A stretch of DNA of 64,000 bases from Miscanthus floridulus (Eukaryota; Streptophyta; Magnoliopsida; Poales; Poaceae), in the NCBI RefSeq assembly GCF_019320115.1, contig NC_089581.1, forward strand, positions 66,705,500 through 66,769,499. The letters are read 5' to 3'. Positions 12,893 to 24,900 of the stretch are shown here, in pieces (the first letter of the stretch is position 1; each line of letters starts with the position of its first letter). Made by a program: the position numbers and the translations under genes. The notes below the pieces were generated by a model. That model ran no database searches. It was not told where the DNA came from and was given only the letters and a program-made list of their open reading frames with translations.

Positions 12893-13060
12893 CTTGGCGC
12901 GACAGCACTGTCGCGCCGGAGTTGCTAGCGTAGCAGGACGGGGCCCACGCTACGTTACGCCAGCATCGGTCAAACATGATTGCCATGGTGGCTCGGCTTG
13001 TCGCGCCATCGCATGTGGCGCGACAGCGTGGTACAGTTGCGCCAGACGCGCTGGCATGAC
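12893..13060. repeat. Right-end GC-rich motif cluster of the MULE, copy A
   Basis: Palindrome-like GGCGCGACAGCACTGTCGCGCC is followed by GGAGTTGCTAGC, CTTGTCGCGCCA and TGGCGCGACAGCG. GCGCCGGAGTYGCTAGC is shared with the internal cluster near 5,840, so both belong to one element. The motifs stop at CTGGCATGAC (13,060), taken as the element edge. No clean target-site duplication was confirmed. Confidence 0.55.
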
Positions 13061-13736
13061 AAAAAAGATCAGATTTGTAAATACTTTCTTTTTGGATTAG
13101 TATTAAAATATTGTTTAAAAAAGATTGAAAATTAAAAAAAAAATCCGCTTCTTTGCATTGTTGCTTCCCGGTTTGCCGCTGACAAGTTGCAGCTACGACT
13201 GCAGCATAAGCTGACGCGAGCAGGTCTTACCTGTCACTATTGAAGTCGCGGGCTGGGCTCATAGTCATACTCGGATCGGATGCAAGTCCACGGCGAAGTC
13301 CGAAGGCACAGCACGTGTGCAGAAACTTGTTAGTTGTTATTACTCGTCCAAGCATGTGCGCGGAAAATTTTAACAGACTTTTTAAAAAATTACGTAAATA
13401 TCGTCTTGGTCGTGTGGGTTGAGCAGGCGGGACCCAATAAAAGAATCATTGGCTAATGTTGATGCTCGTAGTATGAGTTTTGCTTCACCAGGGCAAAAAA
13501 ATTCTGTGCTTTTCGTACAGGGCCGATGGGGGCATGCGGATCCCGTTTCTTATCAGTGATCTAACTCATTACGCATTGAGGAAAAAAAATCTTAACCCAC
13601 AACATACATTTTTTTAAAAGAAAATGAAGCTACTGCATTTCACCCTTTTGCCACCGTAACTAGTCTATATCTATATCTCCTGTAAACTAATCTCCACTGC
13701 ATGTCCTATCTCATGTAAAATATCCCTATCATCTTT
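13061..13736. other. P450 distal upstream region, copy A, no gene
   Basis: AT-rich sequence between the MULE edge and the 102-bp array. I see no conserved reading frame, RNA gene or obvious transposon end. It may contain upstream control sequence of the P450. The same stretch in copy B (37,906-38,579) is almost identical. Confidence 0.5.
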
Positions 13737-14310
13737 CACTAATAGCCATGTCATGTCACTAACTTCCAACCTCTTAACGTAAACTGTCCACGTCATCTCA
13801 AGTTCTATCTCAACATGCAAGACATCCATCTTCACAAATAGCCATGTCATGCCACAACTTCCAACTTCTTAATGTAAGTTATCCACGTCATCTCAAGTTC
13901 TATCTCAACAAGCAAGACATCCACGTCATCTTTCACTAATAGCCATGTCATGCCACTAACTTCCAACCTCTTAATGCAAGCTATCCAGGTCATCTCAAGT
14001 TCTATCTCAACAAGCAAGACATCTACGTCATCTTCCACTAATAGCCATGTCATGCCACTAACTTCCAACCTCTTAATGCAAGCTATCCAGGTCATCTCAA
14101 GTTCTATCTCAACAAGCAAGACATCCATATCATCTTCCACTAATAGCCATGTCATGTCACTAACTTCCAACCTCTTAGTGCAAGCGATCCACGTCATCTC
14201 AAGTTCTGTTTTAATACGCAAGACATCCACGTCATATTCCACTAACTATCCACATCATCTTTCACTAATAGATATATCATGCCACTAACTTTCAATCCTC
14301 TTAATACAAG
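13737..14310. repeat. 102-bp tandem array upstream of the P450, copy A
   Basis: Units beginning AATAGCCATGTCATG start at 13,741, 13,837, 13,938, 14,040, 14,142 and (diverged) 14,267, a period of 96-102 bp with one longer step. Each unit contains AACTTCCAACCTCTTA and CATCTCAAGTTCT. CCACGTCA (TGACGTGG on the other strand) occurs at 13,788, 13,883, 13,921, 14,189 and 14,227, with CTACGTCA at 14,023. TGACG is the core of TGA-type bZIP sites. The array ends about 120 bp before the P450 start codon, so it lies in the proximal promoter or 5' leader. Confidence 0.85.
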
Positions 14311-14428
14311 CTATTCCATACCATCTCTACTTAATTTCATTTTTAATTTTTTTTGTAATCTCCTGCAGCAAATACGTGGAGTATCTAAATAAACATATAC
14401 GCAATTAAGTAGCTACTAGGTAGCCACA

Positions 14429-16069
14429 ATGGAGGACAAGGTTCTCCTCGCCGTGGCCGTGGTGGTGCTGGTCGCCGTCCTCTCCAAGCTCAAGTCGTTG
14501 CTCGTGACCAAGCCGAAGCTGAACCTGCCTCCAGGGCCATGGACGCTGCCGTTGATAGGCAGCATGCACCATCTCGTCAGCAACCCGCTGCCCTACCGGG
14601 CGATGCGCGACCTGGCGCACGAGCACGGGCCGCTCATGATGCTGTGGCTGGGCGAGGTACCCACGCTGGTGGTGTCGTCGCCGGAGGCCGCGCAGGCGAT
14701 CACCAAGACGCACGACGTCGCGTTCGCCGACCGTCACATCAACAGCACCGTCGACATACTCACCTTCAACGGCATGGACCTGGTGTTCGGGACCTACGGC
14801 GTGCAGTGGCGCCAGCTCCGCAAGCTCTGCGTACTGGAGCTGCTGAGCGCATCGCGCGTGCAGTCGTTCCAGCGCATCCGCGAGGAGGAGGTGGCGCGGT
14901 TCCTGCGGAGCCTCGCCGCGTCCGCCGCCGCCGGCGCCACCGTCGACCTGTCCAAGATGATCTCTAGCTTCATCAACGACGCCTTCGTCAGGGAGTCCAT
15001 TGGCAGCCGGTGCAAGTATCAGGAGGAGTACCTGGATGCCTTGGACACTGGCATCCGGGTGTCGGCGGAGCTAAGCGTAGCTAACATCTTCCCGTCATCT
15101 AGGCTGCTGCAGAGTCTTAGCACGGCGCCACGCAAGGCGATGGCGTGCCGCGACGAGATGGCGCGCATCCTCGGGCAGATCATCCGCGAGACCAGGGAAG
15201 CCATGGACCGGGGTGACAAGACTTCAAACGAGAGCATGATCTCTGTCCTGCTCAGGCTGCAGAAAGAGGGCGGCTTGCCCATCGAGCTCACCGACGACAT
15301 CGTCATGGCGCTCATGTTTGTAAGTCTTGTTCCCATCACCGCCTAGCTTGCTTTAATTTACTTCGATCAGAAAGAGGCTAGCTACCAAGCTGGAATTTAA
15401 CCGATCAATTGCTGGTTTAATTAATTTTGTCTCAACTAGGACCTATTTGGCGCGGGCAGCGACACCTCGTCGACGGCGCTGACCTGGTGCATGACAGAGC
15501 TGATCCGGTACCCGGACACGATGGCCAAAGCGCAGGCCGAGGTCTGGGAGGCCTTCAAGGGGAAGACCACGATCACGGAGGACGACCTGACCAGGGCAAA
15601 CCTTAGCTACCTCAAGCTGGTGTTGAAGGAAGCGCTCAGGCTGCACTGCCCGGTGCCGCTCCTGATTCCACGCAAATGCCGCGAGACGTGCCAAGTCATG
15701 GGCTACGACATCCCTAAGGGTACATGCGTGTTCGTCAACGTCTGGGCCATTTGCAGGGACGCCAAGTACTGGGAAGACGCCGAGGAATTCAAGCCGGAGC
15801 GGTTCGAGGACACGAACCTAGACTACAAAGGGACATGCTACGAGTACCTCCCGTTCGGGTCTGGCCGTCGGATGTGCCCGGGAGCAAACCTTGGAGTGGC
15901 CAACATGGAGCTTGCACTGGCGAGCCTTCTGTACCACTTCGATTGGAAGCTGCCAAGCGGAGAGGAGCCAAAGGATGTCGATGTTTGGGAGGCTGCAGGA
16001 CTGGTTGGAAAGAAAAACACAGGCCTGGTTTTGCACCCTGTCAGCCGCTTTGCTCCGGTTAATGCCTAA
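14429..16069 (+). CDS. CYP71Z: Cytochrome P450, CYP71Z type, copy A
   Basis: Two exons, 14,429-15,319 and 15,440-16,069, joined in phase 0 across a GT-AG intron, give 506 residues, a normal CYP71 length. An N-terminal hydrophobic anchor (residues 5-25) is followed by the hinge LPPGPWTLPLIG near 33-45. Then come the I-helix oxygen-binding AGSDTS at 302-307, K-helix E361/R364 in KEALR, PERF at 416-419 and the heme loop PFGSGRRMCPG at 435-445 with Cys443. All key residues are present. The sequence closely resembles, from memory, maize CYP71Z18, a zealexin/dolabralexin oxidase; relatives CYP71Z6/7 act in rice diterpenoid phytoalexin synthesis. A membrane-bound ER terpenoid hydroxylase is therefore likely, with substrate unproven. 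It differs from copy B by Asp322 (Ala in B) and one silent base, and its intron is about 10 bp longer. Confidence 0.93.
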
Positions 16070-16287
16070 TTAACGCCGCTGCACTAACCAGTATTATGCA
16101 CGTGCTTTAGTGATATATGAGAAAAACGCGGCAGACGACGGCTGGGCGCCCCGTATGTGAACAGTAACCAAAGCCTTGAGAGAGCGCGGAATCTAGGAGC
16201 TTTATGGAGTTTCATATGAGAAAATAAATCCAACCAATTTGGCCTCTTTTGTTACTATAAATACCTTTGTAGTTTTCTACTCCTGTA

Positions 16288-16357
16288 TTTTTAGATTTGG
16301 AGTAATATTGCGCGGCACTAGTTGGCCCCTCCCGTAATATTACTCCAAATCTAAAAA
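16288..16357. repeat. Perfect 22-bp inverted repeat downstream of P450, copy A
   Basis: The arms 16,288-16,309 and 16,336-16,357 are exact reverse complements (TTTTTAGATTTGGAGTAATA core) around a 26-nt loop, about 220 bp after the stop codon. It is identical in copy B. It could fold in the 3' UTR if the transcript extends that far, or be the remnant of a small foldback element. Confidence 0.8.
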
Positions 16358-16435
16358 AGACAAACTAAACTCTGCATTTGTTTTTTTCGTCCAGGGATAA
16401 AATAGTCATTTTACCATTGACTTAACACCGTTAAG

Positions 16436-16709
16436 TAGAGATGAAAACTAGTACGGATATTTTTCGACCGTATTCAAGACCTGAATCCGTTTAGAGGGGT
16501 TCAGATCTGTCCATATCCAAATCCAAATATTCAACATCCGATACCGTATCCGTATCCGAATATTCAAATCTCATATTTATTATGTCGATATCCAATCGTA
16601 TCCTATCTGACATGGTTATCCGTATTTGAATCCGAAATTCGAACATAAATATGAAAATAAATGTATTATTAGTGATATCCGTCCGTATCCGATCCGTTTC
16701 CAATCTCTA
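16436..16709. mobile_element. hAT-type MITE, copy A
   Basis: It starts TAGAGATGAAAA and ends with the inverted form TCTCTA, and is flanked on both sides by the 8-bp direct repeat CCGTTAAG (16,428-16,435 and 16,710-16,717), as expected for hAT insertions. The interior is rich in CCGTATCCG/CGGATACGG repeats. There is no coding capacity. The same family forms the array at 27,288-28,090. Confidence 0.85.
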
Positions 16710-16717
16710 CCGTTAAG

Positions 16718-17499
16718 TGCCAGAAACGAACGGAAGACCATACAAGTAAGTGAATTTCATTTTCAGACATTACAGGTAAGTTAAAAAATGAACCATGAAA
16801 GGAATATACGTTATTTTGAGGATCATACAAGTAAATATCTCAAAAAACAATGTACTCTTACTCCTACTAAGGCGAAAAAAAGCTCTACCATTTCAATTAT
16901 TTTGTAGAAAAAAGGTGGAATAGTCAATTCCATATCTTACTTTTCCAAACAACACGCTTAGTTGGGGGTAATTGAAAAGAGAGGATGCGAGCTAGAGAGT
17001 TTAAAAACCTTTTGTTTGTTTCGTGGGAGTGAGTGAATTCTTTTTTTTTTTAAATTACACAGCATAGCATAGACGTTAATATGTACGCATACTCACTCCT
17101 ATGAACACATATCCCTAAATCGTACCCCTGTAATCATCTCCGAATCTTACTCACAAACATAGCTCATTTATCTCGAACACTGGGGACTGGGGTCGAATCG
17201 CTGAGAATAAGAACGCCACACATTCAGACGAAGACGAAGCGTTACTTTCCCATTGGGCCTTGTACGTGGTCTGTGAACTGTGATTTGGGCTGCCATGGAC
17301 TAGAACGCCATGCTACCGTTGTGCCGTCCTCTGCCCGTTCGTCTTTCCGAGTTCTCGAATACCTTTGCAGCCCTAGTTTTATAAAGATTAATAAGATTTT
17401 AGTTGTCATTTTCATTTACCCACCTCATGGCGCCATTTCCGTTGGTTGGTTCTCTACTGCAGCCTTAGTTCTACTTTATTTATTATATATAAATCCTAC
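16718..17499. other. Intergenic AT-rich stretch, copy A, no gene
   Basis: No supported gene or RNA. It holds poly-A/T tracts and a plus-strand frame from 17,273 that merges into the LINE tail described next. Repeated GACATTACAGGTAAGT-like and CATACAAGTAAAT phrases near 16,740-16,840 are short and not assignable. Confidence 0.5.
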
Positions 17500-17835
17500 A
17501 GTAACAATTTTACCACTGAGGCAGCTGTTGGATAGATTGACGCAAGCGAGGACGACACACATTCCTTTCTTCACTGAGGCAGCACTGATCGTAGCATGAG
17601 AGCTATGGAAGATGCACAATGACAAGGTTTTTCAACAGCATGAACCAAGCATAGCCGTCTGGTTGAAATTTTAAAAATCAATGTTACCTTGTTAGATTTA
17701 AAGATGACTTGTGATCATCATTTGGTGTTTGGCTAGATGCTTTTAGTTAGTACCCCTTTGTAAGGTGTACTCTTCTTTTAAATGAAAAGTCCTCACTATG
17801 GGGATCTCCCCCACAGTATTTTACGGTAAAAAAAA
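17500..17835 (+). mobile_element. L1-type LINE 3' tail fragment, copy A
   Basis: The plus frame reads FFTEAALIVA, then a stop (TGA 17,597) where copy B has TGG, then ELWKMHNDKVFQQHEPSIAV. This matches the C-terminal W-x-x-W/RN-x-VF pattern of plant L1-like reverse transcriptase ORFs. It ends after CTCCCCCACAGTATTTTACGG and an A-rich run. It is strongly 5' truncated. The family call is from motif memory. Confidence 0.55.
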
Positions 17836-18393
17836 CAACTCTACCATTTTTAACATAATATTACATGATGGATTTCATCAATTATTTTGGAAGGTATGTT
17901 TTTCGTGAGCCATATAAAAAATGACAGCTTAGAGTTCCTACAGCAACGCGCATAATATCTTGCTTTAGAATATCATCTAGTATATGCAACGTGGTTGGAG
18001 CAAAATAGACCCATCCGTTGGAGCTGGTTGTTTTTTCTTACTTTGCCGGTGAATTTCTTGGTGAAAAAAAAAACAAAATAACCAAAAACAGTATCAGTGG
18101 AGTAAAATAAAACGCAACGGATTGAAATGGACTTCTTGGCGAAAGGAAAAACACATCAAAACATCAACATCAGAAAATATAACAATAAAAATGAGAAACA
18201 TAGGAAAGCGGACCAAAATTCGTTGATGGTGACGTATGTCCCAAGACAGGGGAATTAATTAAGGTATCGTCGTGATTTATGTAACGTTTTTGTTTAGGTA
18301 TATACCTAAGAGCTACTCAATAATGCTTCTCAATTCATGATTTTTTAAAAGAATGAAAAAAAATCCATCTCCAACAACTCCTAGCCTAAGAAA
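17836..18393. other. Intergenic stretch, copy A, no gene
   Basis: AT-rich sequence with A-runs; I see no coding frame, RNA gene or transposon ends. It precedes the 54-bp repeats downstream of the splicing-factor gene. Confidence 0.4.
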
Positions 18394-18525
18394 AGAATAA
18401 AGAGTTTAAAAAGATTCCTGATGCAAATGTACAGACTTACCTAAAGAAAGAATAAAGAGTTTAAAAGGATCCTGATGCAAATGTACAGACTTACCCGAGG
18501 AAAGAATAAAGAGTTTAAAAAGGTT
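18394..18525. repeat. 54-55-bp tandem repeat, about 2.5 units, copy A
   Basis: AGAATAAAGAGTTTAAAA recurs at 18,394, 18,449 and 18,503, with CCTGATGCAAATGTACAGAC between. It lies about 430 bp beyond the splicing-factor stop codon. It is present but more diverged in copy B (43,224-43,355). Confidence 0.75.
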
Positions 18526-18950
18526 ACAAACGTACATAATAGAAATAACTTGGATATAATATAGAACTGATGCAAAATTATAAGGATCTTATTTATTCCT
18601 CCTATTTTGACGAGTTGAAAAACTCCATAATTTTGGAAAGAAATTCTTGGAAACTCTCGGAGACACTCTACGACAGACCGTCCAGAGAAAATTAACCATA
18701 TGTGGATATGCCAACAAGCCTGGAGATCATATAGGGGCATTTCATTCGGTGGACAAAAATAAGGGTTGGTCACTGTGTGACGCGTAAATGAAGTACATAA
18801 AACATTGTACTGACGCCCAGTACTGCGACTATCCTGTCATACAATCAATAAGGTGTTCGTCTAGTCTACCATCCAACAATACAGCACTTGCGAACACTAC
18901 GAGCCAAGTAGCCAACTATGCGGGTCTGGCCAACTATTCCTCGCTTATGC

Positions 18951-21900
18951 TCACAAGTTTGGGAACTTCGTACTGTACTCCTGGGCGGACTGCAGAAAAT
19001 AAAGGAAATGTTTAAAAAAAAGTTCAATAAAAAATAGGAACAAGTTATCCATTAAGGCTGTGTTTAGTGGTAGGAATTTGGATTTTAGGGCTACTGTAGC
19101 ACGTTCGTTTTTATTTGACAAATAGTGTTCAAACGTGGACTAATTAGGCTCAAAACGTTCGTCTCGCAATTTCCCACCAAACTGTGCAATTAGTTTTTCT
19201 TTTCGTCTACATTTAATGCTCCATGCACGGGCCGCAAACATTCGATGTGACAGGTACTGTAACAACTTTTTGGAAGTTGGGGTGGTACTAAACAAGGGCT
19301 AAGAAACATGGCATCGAATTCAGGATCACATTACCATAAATGTCGCTGTAATCATCTTTCCCGCGAACCATCTTCCATGAAGTGCTTGTTGGGCTTTCGC
19401 TGCTGCAGACACACTATCGAAATGCAGATACACAAAGCCTGCAGTATTTCTGCTCCAACAGCAACACAAGTGACATGTTAGTTGAAGTTGAGAATAGACA
19501 ACACGGCCACATAATATAGCCTTGAGTTCAGAACCAAAGTAAACACCATTAGAAAAAGGAACAAACTAAACTGCAACAGATTTAACAAAAAAAACATTAA
19601 TCAAATTAGGAATAGATAGAACATAAATATAATTGAGTTGATTAAGTAGACCAAAGTCACATTACACTACTATTGTTAGAACAACCAAGACAAATTCCAC
19701 TCCCTCTGTCCAAATTATACTTTTGACTTGTCCTACGTCAAACTTTTCTAACTTTGACCCAGTTTTAAGAAAAATATAGTAGCATCTACAAGTTCAATAA
19801 ATGCACTATAAAAACATATTTCATGGAGAATTTAGGGAAACTAATTTGATGTTGTATATGTAGGTGATTTTTTCTATAAACGTAACTAAGTTGAACTATT
19901 ATTTCAAACGGAAGGATATTGAACAATGGGAAAGACAACTTACTTGTCAACAAAAATATGCTTCACTGCACCAAACTTGGAACATTCATCTTGGACATCA
20001 TCTCTAATGTCCAAGTCAAAATCAGGATCCATCTGAAAAATAAAAAGAAAAAACTTCTCATCAGTCAGGTCAGTATTGAAACAAATGTACAAATGCCAAG
20101 GAAGACAAATTTTGAATCAGCCAAACAAAAAAATCATCATGCCTGTGGCATGCCTAAAATACATGAACAAACACATGTGCAAAAGAGGAATACCTCCAAC
20201 GCTGGGTCAAACATGTTTTTAAGCAACAAGAATTCTGTAGGTGTAGACATGATCACATTCTGAGTGGTAACAGGAAGCACAGGTGCCCCAGGAACTGATC
20301 CAACAGAAGCAACTGTTGGTGATAGAAGAGAAGCAGCTCCTGGAGCCCCAATAACTGAAGTAGCTGGTAAAGCCACTCCAGCAGCACCAATACCACCAGT
20401 TAAGCTGTAGATAACCAAGAAAAAAAGTCAACAACACACAAATAGCAAATTATTACTGTAACTATCTGAGGCAACCAAAACTCTAGATAATGAAATAAGC
20501 TCCATGAAGAATGAACTTAACAATCAATATGCCAGGAAAAATAAATCCTGATGCTAATATGTACATCAGTAAAATAGGCTTTGGTACAAAACGATGATCC
20601 CAATATGCTTTAATTAGCAAATTCATAGAGGACTTTTATTCTATTTATCTAATTTCTTCAAAGCAATGATACCCCATCCCCAACGGTATGTCAGGTGACA
20701 GCAATCTGTGGACGGTCACTGGAATAACACCATAGGACATAAGCTAGAGGTGTGCGGTGCAACCTTGTTAACCTGATTTTAGTATATAGCTGCACAAATT
20801 GACAAAACATTTTTAATCTACTATTGATAAATAACCCTAGTTAAAGAAGTTAGCAACTGAAGTCAGGAATGAAGCCAAATTGATCAAGTCATGCCAAGTG
20901 CACTCTTGTCAAGAAAGACTTAACAAATACCTGGTTGCAGTACCACTCCTGTCCAATTTGAGCATAAGAGCAGCTCTGGAGCTTGCATTTAGTGCCTGCA
21001 CATGTTTAACAAATGCATCAAATAGAGCAAAATCCTCTAGCAAGAAGCATTGATATATGTAGGATGACTGGTTGACCACCCCATTCCCCAGTATTCCCCT
21101 TTAGCATAATGCATTTATGCCAACTACCAAGTGAAGTGGTAACATCAAAACAGTTTAGAGGCTATGAGAAAGGTCTGAATGATGAAAAAAATTAAGGTGA
21201 ATGTCAGTATTCATATGTTTAGCCCCATACATTCATTGCCAGCGCATTGCCAATTCTACAAGATACGACAGAATACAAACAGCACATTTTATATGAACCG
21301 AGCTATGATATACCAGGCCCAGCTGTTAACCTTTTCTGACATATGTAGCTTGCAAATTGTAATAAATATAGAAGATAAAAGAATCTGAATTTCTTATGAA
21401 TAAAAAAGTAACCACAAACATGAGTCAACTATGTACACATTCTAGCTTCCCTATCATAACAACTCGGCAAGTCTTTCAATGTCAAACCATTCTATCCAAA
21501 TGCCTAACAAGAACACATAAATCTTAATAGTTGCATAATGCTTCAGAAAAAATAAATTAAATATCTCGACATATTTTTTGTAAGATTATTATATGTGAAC
21601 GGAACCTCCCAAAATTCTGACGATTCTGTTTGTAACATATATGCAAGGTTAAAACCTCTGCTTTGCCCAAATATCAAGGTCCAAAAACTTATAGAAGGCA
21701 TAGAAATCCCCAGTTATATAAGGTTATCCAACATGTTGAACCAAATAAGTTCACCCACCAAGCCTCCACCTTCATCGTCATCTAAATCTCCAGTAGTTGC
21801 TCCACTAGCTTGCACTCCCACATGATCAGTAACAGCTGAAACCTGGTTGAAGGAAAAAAACAAGGGTGTTAAATGGATGGACTATTGTCAACCATGTATT

Positions 21901-24900
21901 ATCTGTTCCGTAAACCACATGATTCCTATGAAATGTTACCTTAATAACTCTGCCGGCGATATCAAGCTGCCCATTCAAGCTCTGTGCAGCTTTTGCATCT
22001 TCAAGCCGTGCAAACTGCATGGCACAACATAGTAAGAATAAACAGAGACATGGTCAATGGTGGAGCTTCAGGGGAAAAACTTACCTGAATAAAACCATAA
22101 CCTTTGCACAATCCAGTCATTGAATCTAGAGGAAGCTGTACAAGCTCCACTTGCCCAAATGGTTCAAATACCTGGAGACAGAAACTTATCATCACACACA
22201 ATGGATAGTGAGGAACTAAATACAAGTAGCAGTCATTCCATCAATCCTATTCGGACATAATGAAAAACATCGTTAAGTAAAACATGATAATATGGACTTG
22301 GAGAACTAATTCTCCACAAAACAACATGCAGCAATGAACAAAACTATTTTGTCAATAGTAGTTTTGGTCACATTAAATTTTAGGCACAAGTGAAACCCTG
22401 AATCTCACAGGACTAACTGAAGCCCAACGGTTATTTAGTACACCTTATTAAAATGAAGTACCGACATATCCCAATACATAAGCAAATAATTAATTGACAA
22501 AATACACTAAAAACTTTTGCTATTGCCTCAGCGGTTTTTTCCATCATGAATTTGAAAAAAAATCATATAGTGTAAAAAAAGGAATGATAAATGAATAACT
22601 TATAAGCGGGGTGAGCAATACAAGATCATATCGAATGTACCTGTCTCAATTGGTCTTCAGTAATATTTGAGTGAAGATTGCCAACATACAACTTTCTTGC
22701 TCCACCTGAAGCCGCACCACCTGATGTCGCATTTGACTGAACTAAGTTCTTTTCAGCCTCAGATGGCTTAACCATCACTGCTTGTCCAAGCAGCGGTTGA
22801 CCAGACAGAGCAATTGCCATTGGAACAGACATAACGTCGTAAAACTCAATGTACCTGCAAATTTAGATATATGTTTAGTACAAATATCGAAGCGTCCAAG
22901 AAAAGATGTCTTCCTGTAAAAGAAAAAAGGAAAGAGCAATAAGTGGGGCATCATATGTTAAGATATTTCAATTTTTCACAGAAAACTTCAGGCATTTTGA
23001 TCAAAATTTGTGTAGGAGGTGTGCCTAGAAACCTGCACCAAGTGTTTGTCAAATACACTGGAATCAAACTGTCCTCGACTGCTGACTGACATCAGAATGA
23101 TCTAATATTCCATCTTGTAAATTGCCGATAATCCCAGCAGGTAGACCAAATTAAAAATTTCAGTGTGCAATCCTGTTGAGTATGACCAATTGATGAAAAA
23201 TGATCCCCAGAAAAATGTGAAACATGAACTACAAATGATGAGCACACAATTATATGGCCACTAATAGATTTTTTTTTAAAAAAAGGAAAAAAAATCATAG
23301 TCAACGGTCACAAAATCAGCTATTTATTTTGATAGAAGTAAATCCCCAATACACAGAAGTTGATCCACAACAATGTTTAAAAAGGTGATTCAATGCTTAA
23401 GCACTAATATTTTTGCAGGAAGCAAGCCGAATTAAAAAAGATCAAGTAATAGGACAACCACTTAGAAAGATAGTCTTATTGCACTCGAAAAAACTACCAA
23501 CTAACAAATGAAAATGCACTCGACAAAATTGGCAGCCTGGTTAGCTTTGGTTAAGCACATAAATATGAATTGTTAAACTTTTGTAATGTCACTGCTATTG
23601 GGCAATGAAATTCGGTTCGTCCATGGTGGGAAAAGTATATTTTTTAAGGTTTCCTGAGCACAAGTGTATGCTGTCATCCAGGACACAATCAAAATCCTAA
23701 CCGGCCATTTTATGTGGCACAATTCTGGAGATACTAAAGCTAAACCCCAGACAATGCCCCCACAAATATGCTAACCGCAAACAATAATAAATACACAAGT
23801 TTAGTACATCTCTAGATTACCGCACAAATCAGGATCATAACAGGTATACAATGCTCACCCAACTCCTTTAGAACGTCTTGAGTTTCGGTCCATGATAAGA
23901 CGAACATCACGAACCTGGAAAATGTTAACATAAACATTAGAAATCAGATATCAAATCATCAAAATCCCAATTTACCATATGAGAAATGTTATGCTCTTTT
24001 CACAGATGTAGACACATGTGAGATTGTAAGCATGTAACATTCTAAAATATGCTCTTACATTTGAAATGATATAAATTGTCTCATATGTGGAGATTTGATA
24101 AAAAAAAAAATCCATTTCACTAAAAAGTAAAAACAGCAATGTGTGACATCATATGTTTTACTTTGTGGGGGACATAGCAAACAAATGCCTACAGCATCAA
24201 ATGCTGATATTTGCCCAACTAATAACAATAAATATAAAAACCTGGAAGCATCTTACCTTCCCAGCCCTTGAGAAAAACTCATAAACATCTCTTTCGTCTG
24301 CCTTCAAAGATAGCTGCAGTAATGCTTACTAACATTAGTTTAAGTTTAATGGGTCAAAGTATAAACTAGTACAGTAGAGCACTTTATTAAAAAATCAACC
24401 TGGAAGGCAAATACAGTCCTCTGGTCCCTTTCTGGATCAATTTCTGGCTCTGCCCCATCATCTTTCCTACGCCTTCACAACGAGAAAAGAGAACATATTT
24501 AACGAAGCAGCATAAACAAGGCATGAAGCACTAAAAATAGAATTGTGACTATTATTATTATATACAACAACAACAACAACATAGCCTTTCAATTCCAAGC
24601 AAGTTGGGGTAGGCTAGAGTTGAAACCCACCAAGAGCCCCAAGTCACGGTTCAGGCACTTCAATAGCTGCTTTCCAAGTACTTCTATTCAAACATAGATC
24701 TCTAGGTATATCCCAAGCTTTCAAATCTCTTTTTATTGCCTCCCCCCATGTCAATTTCGGTCCTCCTCTACCTCTCCTCATATTATTAGCTTGGCTTAGG
24801 ACTCCACAATGCACTGGTGCCTCTGGAGGTCTCCTTTGAACATGGCCAAACCCTCAACCGACGTTGGACAAGCTTTTCTTCAATTGGTGCTACCTCTAGG

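Larger units (their letters stand above)
1..13060. mobile_element. Mutator-like element (MULE-PMD), copy A, degenerate, left end outside window
   Basis: It holds a minus-strand transposase relic, a minus-strand plant-mobile-domain gene about 100 bp downstream of it, and a convergent plus-strand gene (1-5,113) split by a solo LTR. The right end is placed near 13,060 because GC-rich GTCGCGCCA/TGGCGCGACA motifs cluster at 12,893-13,060 and stop there. Between 12,122 and 12,892 lie a leader-like region and an (AG)n tract near 12,821. Stops and indels in all three genes mean it cannot move itself. Exact terminal inverted repeats were not established. Confidence 0.6.

Noticed and set aside
13847..14288. 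ORFs of 131 and 112 aa with repeated peptides across the 102-bp array
   Set aside because: A 102-bp period is divisible by three, so frames stay open by chance. There is no start context or codon bias.
13737..14310. Regular repeats resembling a CRISPR array
   Set aside because: Units follow each other without unique spacers, the host is a plant and no cas genes exist.
14405..15015. ORFs opposite or in shifted frames of the P450
   Set aside because: Shadows caused by high third-position GC; the P450 frame has all family motifs.
19919..20263. Plus-strand ORF of 114 aa across splicing-factor exons 10-11
   Set aside because: Lies antisense over coding exons and an intron, lysine/asparagine rich, no domain.
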